Positions 23,365 through 33,051 of a DNA stretch of 39,615 nucleotides are shown piece after piece. Position numbers and translations under genes: made by a program. The stretch spans positions 1 through 39,615 of the forward strand of contig JAAYHD010000053.1 in the NCBI GenBank assembly GCA_012735495.1, read 5' to 3'. How positions within the stretch are numbered: position 1 is the stretch's first letter; every line of letters begins with the position of its first letter. The notes under the pieces were generated by a model, which saw nothing but the letters and a program-made list of their open reading frames with translations, was not told the DNA's origin and searched no databases. The stretch is from Clostridiales bacterium. GTDB taxonomy: Bacteria > Bacillota > Clostridia > Lachnospirales > Lachnospiraceae.

Positions 23365-26300
23365 ATGCTTTTCAACCGGCATCTGAAGAAAATCGTTACA
23401 TATATTCTTATAACAGTTTTAGCAGGAATATCTATACAGATAAATAAATCGGACGCATGGGCGGCTACCGATATCCCCGAAGAGGTTTTTGAGGAAACGG
23501 TAAGGGCTCATTCTGTTGACAGTTCAATTGTTCCGTATAATGAGTACATCCAGGCATTTGAGCAGGTATATCCTGATAAGGAAGTCGTTATATATGCCGC
23601 GGATTTCACAAGATATGAAGAGGACGGCATAACCGTAACTCCGCAGGTTTTCAGCGATTACGAGGGTATGGAAGGGGACTCCGTACTGACACAGGACAAT
23701 GCCCTGATAGAATTTGACGTGGAGATTGAGGAAAGCGGCTTTTACTATCCCTGCCTTACATATTATCCTGTCGAAGGCAAAAGCTCCGATATTCAGAGAA
23801 GCTTCTTCGTGGACGGAAAGCTCCCTTATAATGAAATGGCGTTGATTGAGTTCTACCGGGTATGGAAGCTGGAAGCGGAAGAAAGATATATCGACGAAAA
23901 CGGTGTCGAGGTAATAAGGTGGAGGAAGGATAACCAGGGAAACGACTTAAAGCCAAAGAGCGTTGAAGCGCCTCAATGGATATCGTCATACTGCTACGAC
24001 AATGAAGGCTATATTACCAGTCCTTTGGCCATATATCTTGAAAAAGGAAAACACACTATCAGCATGCTTTCTTTAAGGGAACCCATGCTGCTTCACGACA
24101 TTACACTGAAAAAAGCGGAACCTGTGCTTGATTATGCGGCAACCAAGGCGCAGTGGGACGCAGCGGGCCATGGAAATACTTCCGGACAGTTTGTAAGAAT
24201 TGAAGCCGAGAACGCATCCCTTACATCATCACAGATGCTGTATCCAAGGCAGGACCAGTCATCACCTGCCGTTTACCCATCAAGTCCAAAAACACTTCTT
24301 AACAATACCATTGGAGACAACTCCTGGAGAAATGCCGGGCAGTGGATCCAATGGGATTTTGAGGTGCCCGAATCCGGATATTATCATATCTCATTACATG
24401 CAAAGCAAAGTTATCTCAGAGGCATAAATGTATCCAGAAAAATAACAATAGACGGCGTGGTTCCGTTCGATGAAATGTCCGACTACGAGTTTAAATACAA
24501 CTCCCGCTGGAGAAATATCGTGCTTTCGGACAGCGAAGGCGATCCGTATTATTTCTATCTGGAAAAAGGCAAGCATACCATACGCATAGAAGCGGTACTT
24601 GGCGACTTCGGAAACATCGTCAGCGAGGTCCAGGAAGCGGTAACAAAGCTTAACTCCATTTACCGCAAGGTTATCCGCATAACCGGTGTTGCTCCCGATA
24701 AATACAGGGACTACCAGATTGAAAGCGTCCTGCCCAACATCGGGGCGGAGCTTACGTATGTAAGGGACCAGCTGGCGGCGGCGATAACCAGGCTCAGGGA
24801 GGTTGCGGGCAAGAACTCCGACAAAGAAACGGTGCTACGTACCATGCGCGACCAGCTTACCCAATTGATCAAGGACCCGGAGGATTTCGTCAAAGTCATA
24901 ACCTCGTTCAGGATTAACGTGCGCGCGTGCGGCAACTGGATAACACAGGTTATTCAGCAGCCCCTGGCTATTGACAGGATTAACATATACTCGCCGGATG
25001 TCAAGGTTAAATATGAGAATACATCCTTCTGGTCGAGATTGGTATATGAAATAAAGAGACTTTTCTACTCGTTCATCATTGACTATAACATGATAGGAAA
25101 TATTTCCGAGGACGATTCCGAGAATGTAACACTAACCCTTTGGATCGGAACGGGAAGAGACCAGGCCAATGTGATAAAATCACTGATTGACGATAATTTT
25201 ACAAACACAACGGGCATAAACGTGAATGTTCAGCTTGTTGACATGAGCAGCCTGCTTCGCGCAACTCTGGCCGGTGAGGGACCGGATGTGGCCATTCAGG
25301 TTGGCCCAACCCAGACTGCGACCGCACAGGTGGCCGCCAACATGATAAGCCAGGCAAATGATACCCCGGTCAACTACGGCATACGTAATGCCGTGCTGGA
25401 TCTGACGCAGTTTGATGATTTCCAGGAGGTTGCGGCGAGGTTTTCCGAAAGCGCCCTGGTTCCGTTCACTTACGACGGCGCGGTTTATGCGCTGCCGGAT
25501 ACCCAGACCTTCCTTATGATGTTCTACAGAATGGATATTCTCAAGGAAATAGGGCTTTCCATACCGAGAACATGGGATGAGGTCAAGGTTGCAATGACGG
25601 TGCTGTCAAAGAACCAGATGGATTTCGGCATGATGCCCGGTGAGCAGGTCTTTGCCATGCTGCTGTATCAAATGGGCGGATCATATTACAACGAGGACGG
25701 AACAAGATCCGCACTCGATTCCGATATTTCCATAAATGCTTTCAAGCAATACTGTGAATTCTACACGGATTACAAGATAGACAAGGAAACAAGCGTTGAG
25801 GAAAGATTCAGAACGGGCGAATGCCCCCTGGTAATTGCCGACTATACCTTCTATAACAACCTTCAGGTATCGGCACCCGACATCAAGGGACTCTGGGGAT
25901 TCACTGTCGTCCCCGGCATCATGCAGGAGGACGGCACCATAAACCATACTACGGGAAGCATAGGTCTGGTGGACATGATTATGGCCGACACCAAGCATCC
26001 TGAAGAAAGCTGGGAGTTCCTGAAATGGTGGACATCCGAAGAAACCCAGACCATATACGGCAGGGAAATGGAAAGCCTTATGGGCTCCAGCGCGAGAATA
26101 GCCACCGCAAACCTGAAAGCATTGGGCAACCTGGCATGGCCTGTGGATGATTATAAAGAGCTTATGAAGCAATTTGAACAGGTTAAAGGTATTCCCCAGG
26201 TTCCGGGAGGATACTATTCATGGCGTAATGTTAACAATGCATTCTATACCGTAACGACCGAAACGGACACGGCCAATCCCAGGGAAGAGCTCATGGAAAA

Positions 26301-26376
26301 GGTTATTTACATAAATGCGGAAATCGAGCACAAGCTGAGAGAATTGGGCTTGGAAATTCAAGAGGAAGATAGGTAG
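23365..26376 (+). CDS. large extracellular solute-binding protein with N-terminal carbohydrate-binding-like modules (1003 aa)
   Basis: A secreted or membrane-held binding protein of an ABC sugar importer, about twice the usual size. The signal or anchor covers residues 8-27, with a likely cut near Ala-Trp-Ala at 31-33 and no lipobox. Two sandwich modules follow (about 75-250 and 275-412). The second opens with RIEAENASL, as CBM6/35 modules do, and both finish with YLEKGKHTI. A helical linker (415-545) leads to a family-1 type binding domain (about 586-990) with LTLWIGTGRDQ, GEGPDVAIQVGPTQ, YALPDTQTFLMMFYRMD and WEFLKWWTSEE. It lies 37 bases after GH26 and 10 before the first permease. Such fused proteins occur in clostridial and Paenibacillus clusters. 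The ligand is presumed to be manno-oligosaccharide. Confidence 0.88.
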   Translation: MLFNRHLKKIVTYILITVLAGISIQINKSDAWAATDIPEEVFEETVRAHSVDSSIVPYNEYIQAFEQVYPDKEVVIYAADFTRYEEDGITVTPQVFSDYEGMEGDSVLTQDNALIEFDVEIEESGFYYPCLTYYPVEGKSSDIQRSFFVDGKLPYNEMALIEFYRVWKLEAEERYIDENGVEVIRWRKDNQGNDLKPKSVEAPQWISSYCYDNEGYITSPLAIYLEKGKHTISMLSLREPMLLHDITLKKAEPVLDYAATKAQWDAAGHGNTSGQFVRIEAENASLTSSQMLYPRQDQSSPAVYPSSPKTLLNNTIGDNSWRNAGQWIQWDFEVPESGYYHISLHAKQSYLRGINVSRKITIDGVVPFDEMSDYEFKYNSRWRNIVLSDSEGDPYYFYLEKGKHTIRIEAVLGDFGNIVSEVQEAVTKLNSIYRKVIRITGVAPDKYRDYQIESVLPNIGAELTYVRDQLAAAITRLREVAGKNSDKETVLRTMRDQLTQLIKDPEDFVKVITSFRINVRACGNWITQVIQQPLAIDRINIYSPDVKVKYENTSFWSRLVYEIKRLFYSFIIDYNMIGNISEDDSENVTLTLWIGTGRDQANVIKSLIDDNFTNTTGINVNVQLVDMSSLLRATLAGEGPDVAIQVGPTQTATAQVAANMISQANDTPVNYGIRNAVLDLTQFDDFQEVAARFSESALVPFTYDGAVYALPDTQTFLMMFYRMDILKEIGLSIPRTWDEVKVAMTVLSKNQMDFGMMPGEQVFAMLLYQMGGSYYNEDGTRSALDSDISINAFKQYCEFYTDYKIDKETSVEERFRTGECPLVIADYTFYNNLQVSAPDIKGLWGFTVVPGIMQEDGTINHTTGSIGLVDMIMADTKHPEESWEFLKWWTSEETQTIYGREMESLMGSSARIATANLKALGNLAWPVDDYKELMKQFEQVKGIPQVPGGYYSWRNVNNAFYTVTTETDTANPREELMEKVIYINAEIEHKLRELGLEIQEEDR

Positions 26377-26386
26377 GAGGATAAAT

Positions 26387-27334
26387 ATGGCTGCGAAGAG
26401 AAAAAATGTACCTGCAGATGCCGCTGAAATCGCAAGAATGCAGGGAACACTCAGATACCGGATACGGAAAAACAGAATATCTTATGTAATGCTGGCACCG
26501 TATTTCATCCTCTTCTTCCTGTTTACGGTATTGCCTGTCATAGCGTCGATATTTTTCAGCTTTACGGATTTTAATGTTCTTGAGCTTCCAAAATTCGTAG
26601 GTTGGAAGAATTACATAAAACTGCTCCTTGAAGATGACATATTTATTATATCGCTGAAAAACACGCTGCTGTTTGCGGTAATAACAGGACCCATAAGCTA
26701 CCTGCTTTGCCTGCTGTTCGCGTGGATTATCAATGAGTTCAAGGGAAAACTTAGGGCATTCCTTACACTGATATTCTATGCCCCAAGCATAAGCGGAAAC
26801 GCATATGTGGTATGGAACCTGATTCTTACGGGCGACCGTTACGGATATTTAAACGGATTGCTCCTCAAGTACGGAATTATTGATGAAGCCATCCTGTGGA
26901 TGAAGACGGAGAAGTACATATTGCCGATACTTATGATCGTACAGCTGTGGTTAAGCCTTGGTACCGGATTCTTAGCCTTCATAGCAGGACTTCAGACCAT
27001 AGATCATACGATGTATGAAGCTGCTGCAATTGACGGTGTAAGGAACCGTTGGCAGGAGCTGTGGTTTGTCACGCTGCCTGCAATGAAGCCGCAGTTGATG
27101 TTCGGTGCAGTCATGCAGATTACACAGTCATTTGCCGTTGCCGATATTTCCATCAACCTGGCAGGAAACCCGTCAGTTAATTATGCCGGTGCTACGGTAA
27201 TTACCCACCTCCTGGATTACGGTTCCACCAGATTTGAGATGGGATATGCGTCTGCTATTGCAACCATTCTATTCCTGCTAATGGTGGGAACAAATAAACT
27301 GGTGCAGAAAATGCTTAGGAGGGTTGGTGAATAA
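26387..27334 (+). CDS. ABC sugar importer permease 1a, MalF/UgpA type (315 aa)
   Basis: A six-helix inner-membrane permease of the carbohydrate CUT1 class. The first membrane span is YVMLAPYFILFFLFTVLPVI. The cytoplasmic EAA loop that docks the ATPase reads EAAAIDGVRNRWQELWFVTLP-like at about residues 220-240. A Lys/Arg-rich N-terminal tail of about 30 residues precedes the first helix. AGGAGGA precedes the ATG, 10 bases after the binding-protein gene. Its stop codon overlaps the start of the next permease by one base, so the pair is translationally coupled. No ATPase gene is present in the window; a shared MsmX-type ATPase is the likely motor. Confidence 0.93.
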   Translation: MAAKRKNVPADAAEIARMQGTLRYRIRKNRISYVMLAPYFILFFLFTVLPVIASIFFSFTDFNVLELPKFVGWKNYIKLLLEDDIFIISLKNTLLFAVITGPISYLLCLLFAWIINEFKGKLRAFLTLIFYAPSISGNAYVVWNLILTGDRYGYLNGLLLKYGIIDEAILWMKTEKYILPILMIVQLWLSLGTGFLAFIAGLQTIDHTMYEAAAIDGVRNRWQELWFVTLPAMKPQLMFGAVMQITQSFAVADISINLAGNPSVNYAGATVITHLLDYGSTRFEMGYASAIATILFLLMVGTNKLVQKMLRRVGE

Positions 27335-28251
27335 TGAGCAGGAGAAGGCAAAGAGTCATTGTAGACTACTCCAACCGAAAATGGGTTCCCTTCTGGATGA
27401 GAGCCAAGCAGACGAAGCTCAACCGTTCGAAGGCGGGAAACGGACTGTTATTTGGCCTGATGTTCATCTGTGGAATATTCATGGCGCTTCCGCTTGTCAT
27501 GGTTGTCAACAACGCATTAAAGCCACTGGATGAATTGTTTCAGTATCCGCCCAAGGTTTTTGTTAGGAATCCAACCCTTGAGAACTTTTCGGACCTGTTT
27601 GTGCTTATGAGCGACACATGGGTGCCGTTTTCAAGATATATAATGAACACGGTAATCATAACAATGGGCGGCATGGTCGGGCATGTGCTGTGCGCATCCC
27701 TGGCGGCGTATCCGCTGGCGAAACATAAATTTCCGGGTAGAGATATTCTGTTCAACATGGTTATACTGTCAATGATGTTTTCCTGGACGGTAACACAGAT
27801 ACCCCAATATCTCATTATTTCGCTGATGGGAATTAACAATACATACCTGGCATTGATCCTCCCGGCATGGTCCTTCGGCATGGGACTGTACCTGATGAAG
27901 CAGTTCATGGAGCAGATTCCCGATTCATTGATTGATTCCGCCAAGATAGACGGAGCCGGCGAGTTCAGTATATTCTGGAGGATTGTGATGCCGAATGTTA
28001 AGCCCGCATGGCTGACGCTGGCCATATTCCAGTTCCAGTACATGTGGGGCAATACCGGCGGAACATTCCTGCGTGACGAAGAGCTCAAGCCCCTGCAGTT
28101 TGCCCTGCAGCAGATTGTACAGGGCGGAGCGGCAAGAGCCGGTGCAGGCGCGGCTGTCACATTTGTTATTGCCGCAGTGCCAATAACATTCTTCCTGATT
28201 GCTCAGAGCAATATTATGGAGACTATGACTACTTCCGGTATGAAGGAATGA
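27334..28251 (+). CDS. ABC sugar importer permease 1b, MalG type (305 aa)
   Basis: The second permease of the first pair, forming a heterodimer with the product of the gene it overlaps. Membrane spans start with LLFGLMFICGIFMALPLVM. The periplasm-facing segment FRYPP-like (FQYPPKVFVRNPTLENF) is typical of MalG relatives. The EAA loop is the variant SAKIDGAGEFSIFWRIVMP (about residues 207-225). The ATG sits in TAATGA at the junction. It is followed within 15 bases by the NHL/TPR gene, whose ribosome site overlaps its last codons. Confidence 0.93.
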   Translation: MSRRRQRVIVDYSNRKWVPFWMRAKQTKLNRSKAGNGLLFGLMFICGIFMALPLVMVVNNALKPLDELFQYPPKVFVRNPTLENFSDLFVLMSDTWVPFSRYIMNTVIITMGGMVGHVLCASLAAYPLAKHKFPGRDILFNMVILSMMFSWTVTQIPQYLIISLMGINNTYLALILPAWSFGMGLYLMKQFMEQIPDSLIDSAKIDGAGEFSIFWRIVMPNVKPAWLTLAIFQFQYMWGNTGGTFLRDEELKPLQFALQQIVQGGAARAGAGAAVTFVIAAVPITFFLIAQSNIMETMTTSGMKE

Positions 28252-28265
28252 GAGGTGTTATCCAC

Positions 28266-29765
28266 ATGAGAATGTCTAAAAGGTGTTCAAGGGCAATAAT
28301 TATTATTCTGGCTGTTGTAGGCATGCTTGGCAACTGCGGTGTTGCCTTGGCGAACGATTTGCCTTATGACACCTATAACTATAACTTCTATGAATATATC
28401 GTTTATACCCCGGCGGCATATGTTCCCGCAGGCTCCATATCGGGCACCCGTCTTGTATATAACGGCGAGCCCCTGGGGGCTTTCAAAAACCCGCAGGACA
28501 TATGCAAGACACCTGACGGCGAGGTAGTTATAGCCGACACCGGCAACAACAGGATAGTATTCCTCAGCAAGGACATGAAAACCGTTATCAAGGTCATAAG
28601 TGAATTTGAAAATAACGGTGAAGCTGACAAATTCTCATCACCTACCGGTGTTTGCGTATCAAAGAAAAACGAGCTGTACATTGCGGATACGTACAACAAC
28701 AGGATTGTGGTTCTGGACAATAATGGCAGTCTTATAAAGATAATCAGGGATCCTCAATCGGAAATCCTGGAGGAAGGATATGTTTTCTCTCCCTTGAAGG
28801 TAACCGTTGACTACGCGGACAGGGTTTACTGCATAGCCCAGAATATGTTTGAGGGCATCATGGTATTTGAAGATAACGGCCAGTTTGTAGGCTTTATAGG
28901 AACCATTGAGGTTAAGATATCCCTTTGGGATAAATTCTGGAAAAGAATCGCCACCAAGGAAGAGAGGTCGAATCAAAAACTCTTTATTCCTACCGAGTTT
29001 ACCGGCATTGATATAGATGACGACGGATTCGTATACGCTTCCAACATAGATGAGGATGGAACCCAAGCGGTACGAAGGCTCAATCCCAAGGGCGAGGATG
29101 TTATTAAAAAAGGCGCGAACAAGAATCTCGGAGGAGATCTGTGGACGAGCGGATATACAAGATATTCCGGGCCATCACAGATAACCGACGTTGTATATAG
29201 ACAGAAAGGTATGTATTCACTCCTGGACAGAAGAAGGGGGAGAATATTTACCTATGACCATGAAGGCAATTTGCTGTATATATTCGGAGGATTGGGTACC
29301 CAGGCGGGAACATTCGTTACTCCTGTGGCAATTGAAAATATAGGCAATACAATTATCGTTCTAGATGCATACAGGGCGGAGATTCTCATATTCACGGAAA
29401 CAATGTACGGAAGCCTAATCAATCAGGCGGTGGCGTTAAGATATGACGGGGATGAAACAAAGGCCGTGGAGCTATGGGAGAAGGTCCTTGAACTGGATGA
29501 GAATAACGAACTTGCATATGTAGGTATAGGAAAAGCATACCTTACCGCCGGGGATTATGTAAATGCCATGAAGTACTTGAAACGCGGAATGAGCAGCGAG
29601 TTCTATTCAATAGCATTCAGAAGATACAGAAACAAGGTGCTTAAGGAAAACATGAGCTATATCCTCACCGGCCTGATTGTGGCTGTGTTTGCCCTGGTAA
29701 TCGGAGTGAGTATCTATCGCAGGAAGAAAGGAATAGTCAGGGAGGAGGGGCTGCTGAATGAGTAA
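28266..29765 (+). CDS. NHL beta-propeller / TPR membrane protein (499 aa)
   Basis: A secreted propeller held in the membrane by its C-terminus. The signal peptide ends near Ala-Leu-Ala (27-29). NHL repeats fill about residues 65-380, with the recurring IADTGNNRIV and IADTYNNRIV blades. One or two TPRs follow (about 383-442, with ALRYDGDETKAVELWEKVLE), then a membrane span (about 464-484) and a basic tail. NHL propellers are protein- or glycan-interaction platforms. The topology suggests a surface scaffold beside the permeases. The ATG at 28266 is preferred since AGAGGTG lies eight bases before it; an ATG at 28248 overlaps the permease stop. Its 3' end overlaps the YIP1 gene by eight bases. 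Its function in sugar uptake is unknown. Confidence 0.85.
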   Translation: MRMSKRCSRAIIIILAVVGMLGNCGVALANDLPYDTYNYNFYEYIVYTPAAYVPAGSISGTRLVYNGEPLGAFKNPQDICKTPDGEVVIADTGNNRIVFLSKDMKTVIKVISEFENNGEADKFSSPTGVCVSKKNELYIADTYNNRIVVLDNNGSLIKIIRDPQSEILEEGYVFSPLKVTVDYADRVYCIAQNMFEGIMVFEDNGQFVGFIGTIEVKISLWDKFWKRIATKEERSNQKLFIPTEFTGIDIDDDGFVYASNIDEDGTQAVRRLNPKGEDVIKKGANKNLGGDLWTSGYTRYSGPSQITDVVYRQKGMYSLLDRRRGRIFTYDHEGNLLYIFGGLGTQAGTFVTPVAIENIGNTIIVLDAYRAEILIFTETMYGSLINQAVALRYDGDETKAVELWEKVLELDENNELAYVGIGKAYLTAGDYVNAMKYLKRGMSSEFYSIAFRRYRNKVLKENMSYILTGLIVAVFALVIGVSIYRRKKGIVREEGLLNE

Positions 29766-30390
29766 GTATTTCTCCAAGGAAAAACTGAAGTATGTATTTT
29801 ATACGATGTCCCACCCGGTGGACGGCTATTACTGGATCCGTCATATCGATAAGGGAAGCGTGCCGATAGCTGTTATTCTTGTAATGCTGTTTTCCTTCAG
29901 TTTTACTCTCAACCGTCTTAAAGCCAGCTTTGTTGTCAACGAGTTGGATCCCCGTACGGTTGACAGCCTTACCGAGTTGGGAGGTGTGCTCCTGCTTTAT
30001 ATCCTGCTCTGTATAAGCAATTGGTCGGTTACATGTCTTATGCAGGGAGAAGGAAGGCTTAAGGACATTGCCATAGCAATAGGCTATGCGATGCTACCGC
30101 TGATCATATCCTTTAATCTTGCGACATTGGTCAGCCAGTTCATTGCCGATGGCGAGGAGGCTTTCTACTACCTGATATTAGGGGTGGGAATAGCATACGG
30201 GTTTATTATGATGCTTATAGGCATCATGCAGGTACATAACTATACCTTGGCTAAAACACTTATAACCCTGTTTCTTACGCTGTTAGCGGCATTTATTATA
30301 ATATTCATAGGTCTGCTGATTGTGGACCTTGTAACCAAGGTTTACAACTTCTTTGAGAGTTTATACATAGAGATTGTATTCAGAATGTAA
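29758..30390 (+). CDS. YIP1-family membrane protein (210 aa)
   Basis: A polytopic membrane protein of the YIP1 fold with about five hydrophobic helices: SVPIAVILVMLFSFSFTL, LLLYILLCISNW, AIGYAMLPLIISFNLATLV, YLILGVGIAYGFIMMLIGI and LITLFLTLLAAFIIIFIGLL. The short loop QGEGRLKDIAIAIGYAMLP is the family's conserved segment. Bacterial YIP1 proteins have no settled role; the name comes from eukaryotic Rab-interacting relatives. It overlaps the preceding NHL/TPR gene by eight bases, so the two are tightly coupled and probably act together. It is followed by the DUF5696 gene. Confidence 0.85.
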   Translation: MSKYFSKEKLKYVFYTMSHPVDGYYWIRHIDKGSVPIAVILVMLFSFSFTLNRLKASFVVNELDPRTVDSLTELGGVLLLYILLCISNWSVTCLMQGEGRLKDIAIAIGYAMLPLIISFNLATLVSQFIADGEEAFYYLILGVGIAYGFIMMLIGIMQVHNYTLAKTLITLFLTLLAAFIIIFIGLLIVDLVTKVYNFFESLYIEIVFRM

Positions 30391-30433
30391 GCAACGTATC
30401 TCAAGAAAATGCTGAGTGGAGAATGATGTTAGC

Positions 30434-33040
30434 ATGAAAAAGTCGGTGGAAATAAAGTATAAGAAAAGAAAAAAGCTGATAGGCAAGTTCGGCTGGTGCG
30501 CGCTTGGCCTGATTGCCATAGTGGTTGTTGTCTGGCTGCTTTATTACTATATCCGCTTTTATTCATACAATGAGTATAAACAATATCTTCGTGAGAACGA
30601 TTATGAGGAGGGCGCCGAGTATGCCCCCATCCCGGAAGACGAACCTTCTGTTCCGGGCTTTGAGCTTGTGGCGGAAAATGACAAGCTTAAGCTTTATACG
30701 GATACCAAGACCGCCACGGTAGCCATTTATGACAAGAGAAACAACAAGGTTGTCTATACAAACCCCATTGATGCGGATAATGATGAAAAAGCCAATGAAA
30801 TGAATAAGAATTACCTGAAATCACAGTTCATATTGGACTATTTCAATAAGAACAGGGCGGCGGGCATATATGACTCCTACAGCATGTCGGTGGTCAGAGG
30901 CCAAATCAAGGTTGAAAGCATTAAGAACGGAATACGTTATATATATGACGTAGGTGACCATCAGACATCCACCACGGGCATTGTTCCCATCTATTTTTCA
31001 CCCGAGAAGATGGATGAAGTAATGTCGAAGCTTCCGGAAGATGATGCGACAGCTCTGCGGCGTTATTACATAAACAGTACTGATTTTCCGGGACTTCTGG
31101 AATTAAACGGTGTTGCCAGGAAGAACAAGAAATCAATTCAGAAGATAGAAGGTTTTCTTGAGAGCATCGGGTTTACTGAAGAAGATTATAACGAACAGAT
31201 GGCACTGGCGGGAGTTGAACCTGCAGAAGCGCTTTACTTCATAATACCGCTTGAGTACAGGCTTGAAGATGACGGTGTTCTTGTATCCATTCCTACAAGC
31301 AGGATAGAAGAATACGGCGAAGCAAAGATATACAGGATTCAGCTGCTCAGGTACATGGGAGCGGGCGGCATCAATGAAAAGGGATACATGGTCGTTCCCA
31401 ACGGTTCGGGATCCATAATCAACTTTAACAACGGAAAGACTAACGCAAACGATTATTCCCAGTATATTTACGGCATGGATCCCCTGGCCGATGCGCTAAC
31501 CCAGACCGAATATACTGAAAAAGCCAGGCTGGCGCTGTTTGGAATATGCAGGGAGGATTCGTCAATCCTTGCAACGATTGAGGATGGAGCCACACTGGCA
31601 TCCATATCGGCGGGCATCAGCGGAAAATTTAATTCTTATAACTATGTTTATCCGTCCTTCATGCTGAGACTGTATGACATACTGTCCATATTCGGCAGCA
31701 CGGGAAGCGCGGCAGACCTGCCAATTGTTGTAAAAGACTTGTATGACTGCAACCTTACGGTCAGGTATACCCTGCTTACCGATGAATATCCGGGCTTCAG
31801 CGGATTAGCCAACTACTACAGGCAGCGTTTGATTAATGAAGGGGTGCTTGCATATAAGAACGGAAACGGAGACATACCGTTCTATTACGATATAATCGGA
31901 GGAGTCAAGGAAACGGCATTCTTCCTTGGTACACAGTACCTTACCGTAAATCCTGTAACAACATTTAAGGAAGCCGGTGAGATATTTGACGATTTGTATT
32001 CGGAGGGAATTACAAATCAGGTAATAAACTTCCAGGGATGGTTTAACGGAGGGTATTATCACGATGTTACAAGCAAAATAAAGGTTATTAGAAAGCTGGG
32101 TGGAAAATCGGGGCTGGAAGAGCTCAGCAGCAAGGTGGAGGAAAAGGGAGGTTCCTTCTACGCCGATACGGCACTTCAGCGTGTATCATATATCAGCAAG
32201 CGATACAGCGCCTACAATGAAACCTCAAGGTATTACGGGGCAGGCTATTACGCATGGTTTGCCAATGTAAACCCGACCACGTTTCTTAAGCTGTCAACCC
32301 TTGGCTACCGTGAAACAGGTTATTACCTGGTATCGCCAAAGTTCCTGCCCAGGTATGTAAACGGACTGGTTAAAGGCTTAAATAAACTGGATATAGCAGG
32401 TATATCCCTGCGCGACCTTGGCGATGTCCTTCATTCCGATCAGAGGAGAACAAACATCATTAACAGGGAGGAAGCGCTGGATGTCGTGCTTGGACAGTTC
32501 GACAAGATTGCAGGCACCGGGAAGGATATCCTGATAAACGGCGGCAATGATTACAGCTTTAAATATACATCAAATATAATAAATGCCCCGATATCGGATA
32601 ATGACTTTTTCATAATTGATGAAAGCATACCGTTGTACCAGATGATTATACACGGATGCATCGATTATGCAGGCGGAATTATCAACTACTATGATGATAT
32701 GGAGCGTACGGACCTGGTACTGCAGCTGATTGAATACGGAGCATCACCCCATTACCAGTTTACGGCAGATACCGCCAATGAAATGAAATATACGGGTCTT
32801 AATAAATACTATTCAACCAAATACGACATATGGAAGAATGAAGCGGTGGAGATTTACAAGACGGTTAATAATGCCCTTAAGAGAGTATCCGGTGAGCCGA
32901 TGGTTAATTATGAGGTACTGCAGGAAGGAGTCAAAAAGATAACCTACGGCAACGGTGTTAGTATATACATTAACTATTTATCAGAGGATGTGTATGCGGA
33001 CGGTATAAATATTCCGGCCAAGAGCTATGAAATCAGATAA
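30434..33040 (+). CDS. DUF5696 membrane-anchored protein, glycoside-hydrolase-like (868 aa)
   Basis: A signal-anchor protein: a basic N-terminus, one membrane span (about residues 17-41) and then a large outside region. Residues about 75-440 are beta-rich, with FELVAENDKLKLYTDTKTA and a NGSGSIINFNNGK turn. From about residue 440 the sequence looks like an alpha/beta barrel: GFSGLANYYRQRLI, NFQGWFNGGY, YADTALQRVSY (Asp578), GISLRDLGDVLHSD (Asp661, Asp664), ILINGGNDY and a C-terminal sandwich ending GINIPAKSYEI. This order resembles large retaining glycosidases, but I cannot assign catalytic residues with confidence. The start is the ATG at 30434; a GTG at 30416 has no ribosome site. Its partners in the operon suggest a surface role in mannan or decorated-oligosaccharide processing. 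Confidence 0.75.
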   Translation: MKKSVEIKYKKRKKLIGKFGWCALGLIAIVVVVWLLYYYIRFYSYNEYKQYLRENDYEEGAEYAPIPEDEPSVPGFELVAENDKLKLYTDTKTATVAIYDKRNNKVVYTNPIDADNDEKANEMNKNYLKSQFILDYFNKNRAAGIYDSYSMSVVRGQIKVESIKNGIRYIYDVGDHQTSTTGIVPIYFSPEKMDEVMSKLPEDDATALRRYYINSTDFPGLLELNGVARKNKKSIQKIEGFLESIGFTEEDYNEQMALAGVEPAEALYFIIPLEYRLEDDGVLVSIPTSRIEEYGEAKIYRIQLLRYMGAGGINEKGYMVVPNGSGSIINFNNGKTNANDYSQYIYGMDPLADALTQTEYTEKARLALFGICREDSSILATIEDGATLASISAGISGKFNSYNYVYPSFMLRLYDILSIFGSTGSAADLPIVVKDLYDCNLTVRYTLLTDEYPGFSGLANYYRQRLINEGVLAYKNGNGDIPFYYDIIGGVKETAFFLGTQYLTVNPVTTFKEAGEIFDDLYSEGITNQVINFQGWFNGGYYHDVTSKIKVIRKLGGKSGLEELSSKVEEKGGSFYADTALQRVSYISKRYSAYNETSRYYGAGYYAWFANVNPTTFLKLSTLGYRETGYYLVSPKFLPRYVNGLVKGLNKLDIAGISLRDLGDVLHSDQRRTNIINREEALDVVLGQFDKIAGTGKDILINGGNDYSFKYTSNIINAPISDNDFFIIDESIPLYQMIIHGCIDYAGGIINYYDDMERTDLVLQLIEYGASPHYQFTADTANEMKYTGLNKYYSTKYDIWKNEAVEIYKTVNNALKRVSGEPMVNYEVLQEGVKKITYGNGVSIYINYLSEDVYADGINIPAKSYEIR

Positions 33041-33051
33041 GGAGAATAAAA

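Noticed and set aside
27540-28160. 206-codon open frame on the minus strand
   Set aside because: Antisense to permease 1b and without recognisable protein features.
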